Under the pieces are notes generated by a model, which saw nothing but the letters and a program-made list of their open reading frames with translations, did not search any database and was not told where the DNA came from. A stretch of 5,159 bases of DNA, taken from the NCBI GenBank assembly GCA_934293835.1, contig CAKQZO010000121.1, positions 1 to 5,159 on the forward strand, written 5' to 3'. This document shows, one piece after another, positions 1-5,159 of the stretch. The DNA comes from an uncultured Lacticaseibacillus sp. Lineage in GTDB: Bacteria > Bacillota > Bacilli > Lactobacillales > Lactobacillaceae. Each line of letters begins with the position of its first letter. The stretch's first letter is position 1. A program made the position numbers and the translations under genes.

Positions 1-646
1 GTTTTTGGCTGGTAAGCGGCTGGTTATTACTGCTGGTGGAACCAAGGAGCGAATCGATCCAGTACGTTATATTGGGAACGATTCTTCAGGAAAAATGGGG
101 ACGGCATTAGCCAACGTCGCTGCGGCTGCCGGCGCTGAAGTGACCTTGGTGACGACGGCAACGCTACCGACTTTGCCACAGATTACGGTACGGCCAGTAC
201 AAAGTGCAACCGAGATGCATGCGGCAGTGACTTCAGTATTTGCTGCCTGCGATGCGGTGATTATGGCCGCGGCGGTGGCCGATTATCACATGGTGTCGCC
301 GAGTGCATATAAGCTAAAGAAAACGAGTGCGACTAGCGATCTAACGCTAGAATTGGCGCAGAATCCGGATATTTTAGCAACGCTCGGTGCGACGAAGACG
401 CATCAGCTTGTGGTCGGATTTGCTGCTGAAACCAACGATTTGTTGGCGAATGCGAAGAAGAAGTTGGTGAAAAAACATGCGGATTTACTCGTTGCCAATG
501 CCGTTGGTGATGGGCGTGGATTCAATCAAGCAACTAATGCAGTGTGGCTCTTACGGCCTTCTCAGGAACCGGAAGCGGTGCCTGAGGCAAGTAAGGAGGC
601 CGTTGCTGCAGTCATTCTCAAGACCATGCAACAGATGATGGGGTGA
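1..646 (+). CDS. coaBC: Phosphopantothenate-cysteine ligase domain (CoaB) of CoaBC, 5'-partial
   Basis: CoaB joins cysteine to 4'-phosphopantothenate using a nucleotide triphosphate. In the usual bifunctional enzyme the CoaC domain then decarboxylates the product to phosphopantetheine, in cytoplasmic coenzyme A synthesis. Only the CoaB part is visible. Numbering from the TTG at 5, I see the nucleotide-binding ITAGGT (8-13), DPVRYIGNDSSGKMG with the conserved Asn25 (E. coli Asn210), AAAVADY (88-94), the lysine motif KLKK (103-106, around E. coli Lys289), NPD (120-122) and VGFAAET (137-143). The frame is open to the left edge (TTT at 2-4), and ITAGGT normally follows a short linker after CoaC, so I read this as the C-terminal half of a protein of about 400 residues. 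The alternative is a stand-alone CoaB starting at TTG 5, as in streptococci; four upstream bases cannot settle it. The CoaB identity is near certain, the fusion is an inference. The stop is TGA at 644-646, four bases before priA. Confidence 0.93.
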   Translation, partial: FLAGKRLVITAGGTKERIDPVRYIGNDSSGKMGTALANVAAAAGAEVTLVTTATLPTLPQITVRPVQSATEMHAAVTSVFAACDAVIMAAAVADYHMVSPSAYKLKKTSATSDLTLELAQNPDILATLGATKTHQLVVGFAAETNDLLANAKKKLVKKHADLLVANAVGDGRGFNQATNAVWLLRPSQEPEAVPEASKEAVAAVILKTMQQMMG

Positions 647-647
647 T
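640..647 (+). promoter_or_regulatory. Ribosome binding site of priA, overlapping the coaBC stop codon
   Basis: GGGGTGAT matches the anti-Shine-Dalgarno complement GAGGTGAT at 7 of 8 bases. The GGGG core ends 7 bases before the GTG at 651, a good spacing. The site spans the TGA stop of coaBC (644-646), so ribosomes ending coaBC sit on the priA start signal. This suggests translational coupling. It supports GTG 651 as the start over ATG 646, which lies in another frame and soon meets a stop. Confidence 0.6.
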
Positions 648-650
648 GCG

Positions 651-3050
651 GTGCAAGTGGCAAAAGTAATCGTTGACGTACCAACGATGCAGACGGATCG
701 GCCGTTTGATTATTTGATACCAACGGTGTTAGAAAATACGATCCAACCTGGAATGCGCGTCTGGGTTCAATTCGGCAAGGGTGCGCGTCAGGTGATGGGG
801 ATGGTCGTCGCGCTGAGTACAACCGCAAGCTATGCAGGCGCACTTAAGCCATTGCTAGCGGTGCTTGATGCTAAACCGGTACTCAACGCCGAACTTTTGG
901 CGTTGTCTAAGTGGCTAGCAGAAACGACGTATTCGTTTTGGATTACCTGTATCCAGACGATGTTACCGGCACAGCTTAAGGCTTCGGCAGAGAAATACTT
1001 CCAACCACGCACTACGGCCGGCAAGGCGCTGTTACCAGCCGGTGAGGAATTGGCAATGGCAGATGTTAAGCCCGAAGCGCTTGGCGGGTTGTTGAAGGCG
1101 GTGCAGCGTGGCGACCTGGAAGTCGACTATCGATTGCACGATCGTGCTCGGGTGAAGACGGTTAAGCATGTGGTGCCTCAGTTGGACGCTGACGGGGTAG
1201 CCGCAGCCGTCGCGGGGCTGAATCCACGAGCCAAACAGCAAGCGCATCTTTTAGAATTATTGCGGCAGTGGCAGGCCAAAGGAGAGACACCAGCGCTGCC
1301 AGATGTCTTGGCTGAGATCTCGCGGGCGCAGATCATGCATGGTCAAAAACAAGGCTGGTTGAAGCTGGTTGCCAAGGAAGTTTATCGTGATCCGTATCCG
1401 CAGATGCAAGGCGTAGCGCTGACGCAGCCCTTAGCATTGACCGCGGAACAGCAGCCTGTGGTCGCGACAGTGAGCGCAGCAGTGGCAGCGAAGGAGGCCG
1501 CGACGTTTTTATTGGAAGGCGTGACTGGCTCGGGCAAGACTGAGGTCTACTTGCAAATTATTGCCAAAGCACTGGCTTCTGGACGTACGGCATTGATGCT
1601 GGTACCAGAGATCGCGTTGACGCCGCAGATGGTGCAGCGGGTTCGTGGTCGGTTCGGTCAACGCGTGGCGGTGTTGCATTCCGGGCTGTCTGATGGCGAG
1701 AAGTTCGATGAATGGCGCCGAATCCAGCGCGGTGAGGCCCATGTGGTTGTTGGCGCACGATCGGCAGCTTTCGCGCCGCTCACTAACCTTGGCGTGTGCA
1801 TCATTGATGAGGAACATGAAACCAGCTATAAACAAGATGACGCGCCGCGTTACCATGCTCGTGATGTTGTTTTGCACCGAGCAGCCGACGCTCATGCGCC
1901 GGTCGTGCTCGGCTCGGCAACGCCGAGTTTAGAGTCGCGTGCACGGGCTGAAAAGGGCGTCTACACGCTATTGCATTTACCACACCGAGTCAATGCTCGG
2001 CCATTGCCTGCAGTGCAGCTGATCGATATGCGGACCGCCTATCAAGATGGCGGCCGCGATGATTTTTCTAAATCATTATTACAAGCATTAGAGTTGCGGC
2101 TTGAACGACACGAACAAAGCGTGCTGTTATTGAACCGGCGTGGTTTTTCGTCTTTTGTGATGTGTCGTGAGTGTGGCTATAAGGTGCAGTGCCCAAACTG
2201 CGATATTTCGTTAACCCTACACATGGACACGCATTCGTTGAAGTGTCACTATTGTGGGCATGAGGAACCCATCCCCCAGGTCTGCCCCCAATGCGGGTCC
2301 AAGAAGATTCGTTATTATGGTACTGGCACTCAAAAAGTTGAGGCGAGTCTTGCTCAGTTGTTACCGCAGGCGCGCGTGTTGCGGATGGATGTCGATACTA
2401 CTCGAAAAAAAGGTGGTCACGCTAAGATCCTCAAGGCATTTGGTCACCACGAGGCCGATATTTTGTTGGGAACGCAGATGATTGCTAAAGGACTGGACTT
2501 TCCTGACGTGACCCTGGTGGGCGTGATCAACGCCGACACCAGTTTAGGGTTGCCAGATTTTCGCGCGAGTGAGCGCACCTTCGAGCTGTTGACGCAGGTT
2601 TCCGGGCGCGCCGGGCGGGCAGAAAAGCCTGGAGAGGTGTTGATCCAAACATTCAACCCGGAACACTATGCCATTCGCTATGCACAAGCGCATGATTATG
2701 AAGGCTTTTTTTACGCAGAGATGGCAGTGCGCCACCGTGGCGATTATCCACCCTATTATTTCACGATGAAGCTCACTGTAAGCCATCAAGATGAGGCTGA
2801 GGCGGCTAAGGCAATCTACAGCCTAGCCCATCAGCTTAATCAGGTGTTGTCAGCGTCGGCTAGAGTTTTGGGCCCGACGCCGGGAGCCATTGCGCGCTTG
2901 AAGAATCGTTATTATTACCAAATGGTTATTAAATACAAGAAAGAGCCTGCACTGGCTCAAACCCTGACAAAGATTCTTGATGAGACGCAAGCAAGCGTTC
3001 GCCAAGGATTCCAGGTTGCTATCGACCGTGAGCCACAGTCGTTCATGTAG
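651..3050 (+). CDS. priA: Primosomal protein N' (replication restart helicase PriA)
   Basis: PriA is a superfamily 2, 3'-to-5' DNA helicase. It recognises stalled or collapsed replication forks and starts reloading of the replicative helicase; in Firmicutes the partners are DnaD, DnaB and DnaI. At 799 residues it is close to B. subtilis PriA (about 805). The N-terminus (VIVDVPTMQTDRPFDYLIP) is the typical 3'-DNA-end-binding domain, about residues 1-105, followed by a winged-helix region. The helicase core carries Walker A GVTGSGKT (290-297), motif Ia VPEIALTPQ (318-326), Walker B DEEH (386-389), motif III GSATP (421-425), motif V GTQMIAKG (607-614) and motif VI QVSGRAGR (649-656). Eight zinc-binding cysteines sit at 505, 508, 514, 517, 532, 535, 545 and 548, with the same spacing as in E. 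coli PriA. All key residues are present, so the protein should be active. The GTG start is chosen because the usual PriA N-terminus begins there and a ribosome binding site is well placed. The gene probably shares a transcript with its neighbours. Confidence 0.98.
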   Translation: MQVAKVIVDVPTMQTDRPFDYLIPTVLENTIQPGMRVWVQFGKGARQVMGMVVALSTTASYAGALKPLLAVLDAKPVLNAELLALSKWLAETTYSFWITCIQTMLPAQLKASAEKYFQPRTTAGKALLPAGEELAMADVKPEALGGLLKAVQRGDLEVDYRLHDRARVKTVKHVVPQLDADGVAAAVAGLNPRAKQQAHLLELLRQWQAKGETPALPDVLAEISRAQIMHGQKQGWLKLVAKEVYRDPYPQMQGVALTQPLALTAEQQPVVATVSAAVAAKEAATFLLEGVTGSGKTEVYLQIIAKALASGRTALMLVPEIALTPQMVQRVRGRFGQRVAVLHSGLSDGEKFDEWRRIQRGEAHVVVGARSAAFAPLTNLGVCIIDEEHETSYKQDDAPRYHARDVVLHRAADAHAPVVLGSATPSLESRARAEKGVYTLLHLPHRVNARPLPAVQLIDMRTAYQDGGRDDFSKSLLQALELRLERHEQSVLLLNRRGFSSFVMCRECGYKVQCPNCDISLTLHMDTHSLKCHYCGHEEPIPQVCPQCGSKKIRYYGTGTQKVEASLAQLLPQARVLRMDVDTTRKKGGHAKILKAFGHHEADILLGTQMIAKGLDFPDVTLVGVINADTSLGLPDFRASERTFELLTQVSGRAGRAEKPGEVLIQTFNPEHYAIRYAQAHDYEGFFYAEMAVRHRGDYPPYYFTMKLTVSHQDEAEAAKAIYSLAHQLNQVLSASARVLGPTPGAIARLKNRYYYQMVIKYKKEPALAQTLTKILDETQASVRQGFQVAIDREPQSFM

Positions 3051-3058
3051 TGCAGGCC

Positions 3059-3066
3059 AAAGGAGG
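3059..3066 (+). promoter_or_regulatory. Strong ribosome binding site of fmt
   Basis: AAAGGAGG is a nearly perfect Shine-Dalgarno sequence, ending 5 bases before the ATG at 3072. It is the strongest initiation signal in the window and fills most of the only intergenic gap (3051-3071). The gap holds no inverted repeat and no T-run, so transcription should run on from priA into fmt. Confidence 0.88.
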
Positions 3067-3071
3067 AACCC

Positions 3072-4019
3072 ATGACATCAGTAATTTTTCTAGGCACCCC
3101 AGCGTTTGCGGTGCCTATTCTCAAAGCGTTACACGCAACTTATGATGTGAAGTTAGTCATCACGCAGCCGGATCGGCGTGTTGGTCGCAAGCAGGAGTTA
3201 CATCAAAGTCCGGTCAAGCAGGCTGCAGAGGCGTTGCACCTGCCCGTGTTACAACCGGAAAAACTTTCTGGCAGTCCAGAACTCGATGAGGCCATCGCTT
3301 TGGCACCAGATCTTTTAATCACCGCGGCATATGGGCAGTTTTTGCCGAATCGATTCTTGGCCGCAGCCAAGATTGCGGCTTTGAATGTGCACGGATCGCT
3401 ATTACCAAAGTATCGCGGTGGTGCGCCGATTCAATACAGTATTATCAACGGAGACGCCGAGACTGGTGTGACGATCATGGAGATGGTTCACGCGATGGAC
3501 GCTGGCGATATGTATGCACAAGCGACCCTGCCGTTGACGCGTGCAGATGATTCGGGCACTGTTTTTGAGAAGCTAAGTGTACTCGGCCGTGATTTACTGA
3601 TGCAGACGTTACCGGCGATCATTGCGGGTACGGCGCCGAAGACACCACAAGATTCAGCGCAGGTGACGTTTTCGCCAACGCTAACCAAGGATCAAGAACA
3701 TCTAAACATCACTTTGCCAGCCACAGAACTAGATCAGTGGGTACGTGGGTTACGGCCCACGATCGGAGGTTGGGTGATGCTCAATGGCGTGCGCACTAAG
3801 CTTTGGGCGATTACACCGCAAGCGGTGACGACGACTTTGCCCGCCGGTACGGTTGTGATGCGTGCTAAGAAACAATTGCACGTTGCCGCCGGTGGTGGCA
3901 CGGTGTTTGCAATCAACGAATTACAGCCTGCCGGTAAGGCAAAACAGCCGATCGCGGCGTTTTTGAACGGTGCAGGTAAGCAGATTCAAGAAGGAGACCA
4001 TATCATTGGTGAAGCCTAA
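3072..4019 (+). CDS. fmt: Methionyl-tRNA formyltransferase
   Basis: Fmt transfers a formyl group from 10-formyltetrahydrofolate to Met-tRNA(fMet), producing the initiator tRNA used to begin bacterial translation. At 315 residues it has the full usual length. The N-terminal Rossmann-type catalytic domain (about 1-200) opens with VIFLGTPAFAVP. It carries QPDRRVGRKQ (32-41), the loop region that in E. coli Fmt contacts the tRNA acceptor end, then the signature NVHGSLLPKYRGGAPIQ (105-121). The catalytic triad matches E. coli Asn106, His108 and Asp144: Asn105, His107 and Asp143 (in MDAGDM). The C-terminal tRNA-binding barrel (about 205-315) includes VRGLRPTIGGWVML and ends in GAGKQIQEGDHI. ATG 3072 is fixed by the strong ribosome binding site and the family N-terminus. 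In many Firmicutes def or priA precedes fmt and rsmB follows it; here priA is upstream and def is not seen. The last codons overlap the rsmB start. Confidence 0.98.
   Translation: MTSVIFLGTPAFAVPILKALHATYDVKLVITQPDRRVGRKQELHQSPVKQAAEALHLPVLQPEKLSGSPELDEAIALAPDLLITAAYGQFLPNRFLAAAKIAALNVHGSLLPKYRGGAPIQYSIINGDAETGVTIMEMVHAMDAGDMYAQATLPLTRADDSGTVFEKLSVLGRDLLMQTLPAIIAGTAPKTPQDSAQVTFSPTLTKDQEHLNITLPATELDQWVRGLRPTIGGWVMLNGVRTKLWAITPQAVTTTLPAGTVVMRAKKQLHVAAGGGTVFAINELQPAGKAKQPIAAFLNGAGKQIQEGDHIIGEA
3991..3996 (+). promoter_or_regulatory. Ribosome binding site of rsmB, inside fmt
   Basis: AAGGAG lies within the fmt reading frame, in the codons for QEGD. It ends 9 bases before TTG 4006 and 12 bases before GTG 4009. 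The shorter spacing is nearer the usual range and favours TTG, while the codon type favours GTG. This site decides which start is used. Confidence 0.75.
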
Positions 4020-5159
4020 TCCCAGAGAACTAGCCGTAGAGATTCTCGAAAAAGTGATGAAAAACGGTAGTTATTCCAACCTGACGCTCGATGCGACCTT
4101 GAAGGCACATAAGCTTGACGCCCGCGATGCACACTTGTTGACCAATATTGTTTATGGTGTGATTCAACATCAATTGACGTTGGATTATGATCTCCAACCA
4201 TTTGTGGGTAAGCGCGCACTCGATACATGGGTTCGTGTCTTGCTTCAAGGTGCAGTGTATCAAATGGTTTATCTTGATAAGATCCCGACACGCGCAATTT
4301 TTTATGATGCAACTGAGATTGCCAAGCGTCGTGGTCATGCTGGTGTTGCTAAGTTTGTGACTGCCGTGTTGCGTAACTTGCAGCGTCAAGGGCTTCCTAC
4401 GCTAGATGCCATCAAGGATCCAATCGACCGCCTGAGTATTGCGACCAGTACTCCCCGGTGGTTAGTTGAAAAGTTGATCGCACAGCTTGGCCAGGTTAAG
4501 GCCGAGGCAATTTTGGCTGTGATCAATCGGCCGGCGAGTGCGTCAATTCGGGTCAATACAACCAAAATTAGCGTTGCAGAGTTACAAAATCAGCTTGCAG
4601 ACCGCTTTGAAGACATTCATTCATCGTCGGTATCGCCGTTCGGACTGGTTGCTGCAGGTGGCCATCTTGCCGGGGCACCGGAGTTCGACTACGGGATGTT
4701 TACGATGCAAGACGAAAGTTCGATGCTCGTTGCCCCAAGTCTGGAAATCCAGCCCGGCGACCAGGTGCTCGACGCTTGTGCCGCACCGGGTGGGAAGACG
4801 ACACATATTGCCCAATACCTTGATCCTGAGGCGGGTGGTAAGGTGACCGCATTGGATCTTCATCCCCACAAAGTACGGCTGATTGCACAAAATGCCGCGC
4901 GGCTTGGATTGGCCGACCGTGTCGATGCTTATGCGATGGACGCCCGTCAGGCACAAGACCAGTTTGCACCACAGAGTTTTGACCGGGTATTGGTTGACGC
5001 GCCTTGTTCCGGGTTAGGCCTGATTCGGCGTAAGCCAGAGATTAAATATGACAAGCAACCGGCTGATCTTAAACACTTGCCAGAGATTCAGTTAGGAATA
5101 TTGAATAGTGTGGCTGGTTTGGTTAAAGTTGGCGGCCGGTTAACCTATAGTACTTGCAC
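4006..5159 (+). CDS. rsmB: 16S rRNA (cytosine-967 C5)-methyltransferase RsmB (Sun/Fmu), 3'-partial
   Basis: RsmB uses S-adenosylmethionine to methylate C967 (E. coli numbering) of 16S rRNA. The N-terminal NusB-like RNA-binding domain (about 1-135) shows NPRELAVEIL, LLTNIVYGVIQHQ and KFVTAVLRNL. After a linker with RPASASIRVNTT comes the methyltransferase domain. From TTG 4006, its motifs are DACAAPGGKT (256-265, SAM binding), Asp284 in ALDLHPHK (ribose contact), Asp312 in AMDAR, VDAPCSG with Cys334 (330-336, motif IV) and YSTC with Cys384 (motif VI). In this family the motif VI cysteine is the nucleophile and the motif IV cysteine helps release the product; both are present. The window ends two bases into the next codon. 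Members have about 445 residues, so roughly 60 C-terminal residues are missing. GTG 4009 is a possible start, shortening the protein by one residue. The gene overlaps fmt by 14 bases (11 if GTG), in another frame, which suggests coupled translation. Confidence 0.96.
   Translation, partial: MVKPNPRELAVEILEKVMKNGSYSNLTLDATLKAHKLDARDAHLLTNIVYGVIQHQLTLDYDLQPFVGKRALDTWVRVLLQGAVYQMVYLDKIPTRAIFYDATEIAKRRGHAGVAKFVTAVLRNLQRQGLPTLDAIKDPIDRLSIATSTPRWLVEKLIAQLGQVKAEAILAVINRPASASIRVNTTKISVAELQNQLADRFEDIHSSSVSPFGLVAAGGHLAGAPEFDYGMFTMQDESSMLVAPSLEIQPGDQVLDACAAPGGKTTHIAQYLDPEAGGKVTALDLHPHKVRLIAQNAARLGLADRVDAYAMDARQAQDQFAPQSFDRVLVDAPCSGLGLIRRKPEIKYDKQPADLKHLPEIQLGILNSVAGLVKVGGRLTYSTC

Noticed and set aside
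5..7. TTG as the true start of a stand-alone CoaB
   Set aside because: Only four bases lie upstream, so no ribosome binding site can be seen, and the frame is open to the window edge; a truncated CoaBC is more likely, though not proven.
77..100. Asp in place of the more familiar Arg or His in the CoaB NxSSGKMG motif
   Set aside because: The essential Asn and SSGKMG are intact and this position varies in the family, so it is not a sign of altered function.
646..648. ATG overlapping the coaBC stop (TGATG) as the start of the next gene
   Set aside because: It is not in the priA frame and reaches a TAA after seven codons.
562..843. Antisense open frame of 93 codons across the coaBC-priA junction
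   Set aside because: It lies opposite conserved coding sequence on both sides, its translation is low-complexity and rich in Arg, Ser and Pro, and it matches no family I recognise.
1509..1895. Antisense open frame of 128 codons opposite the priA Walker A and B region
   Set aside because: The + strand here encodes invariant helicase motifs; the reverse frame shows no domain and is best explained as a shadow.
2706..2712. Run of seven T in priA as a slippery site or terminator tail
   Set aside because: The in-frame codons are GGC TTT TTT TAC, so the P-site tRNA would mispair after a -1 slip, and there is no hairpin before it to act as a terminator.
3051..3071. Terminator or promoter in the priA-fmt gap
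   Set aside because: The 21 bases contain a Shine-Dalgarno sequence but no inverted repeat, T-run or -10/-35 pair.
4016..4389. Two overlapping antisense open frames (98 and 119 codons) opposite the start of rsmB
   Set aside because: They lie opposite a well-supported rsmB NusB-like domain and have no recognisable domain; their sequence is what the reverse of a conserved gene gives by chance.

Overview
The window is a compact stretch of bacterial housekeeping genes. All four genes are on the + strand, with almost no non-coding DNA. In order they are the 3' part of coaBC (coenzyme A synthesis), complete priA (primosomal helicase), complete fmt (methionyl-tRNA formyltransferase) and most of rsmB (16S rRNA m5C methyltransferase). 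The first gene is cut by the left edge and the last by the right edge.

The gene order, the protein style, the strong AAGGAG-type ribosome binding sites and the use of GTG/TTG starts point to a Firmicute. A member of the Lactobacillaceae is most likely, perhaps a Lacticaseibacillus-like species with a fairly high GC content (about 50% by eye). The genus is an inference, because no RNA marker is present.

Layout: the CoaB ligase domain of coaBC ends at 646. Four bases later priA starts at a GTG (651-3050), and its ribosome binding site runs through the coaBC stop codon. A 21-base gap holding a near-perfect Shine-Dalgarno sequence leads to fmt (3072-4019). rsmB starts inside the last codons of fmt, at TTG 4006 or GTG 4009, and is still open at 5159, just after the YSTC motif. 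There is no terminator-like hairpin at any junction, so the four genes are probably co-transcribed. The upstream promoter and the end of the operon lie outside the window. No stretch over 300 bases lacks a gene.

The genes do not form one pathway. They belong to a conserved Firmicute growth cluster: cofactor supply (CoaBC), replication restart (PriA), translation initiation (Fmt) and small-subunit rRNA modification (RsmB). All key motifs I checked are intact. I see no mobile element, CRISPR array, RNA gene or undescribed system here. The findings below are minor points about translation signals and one possible slippery site.
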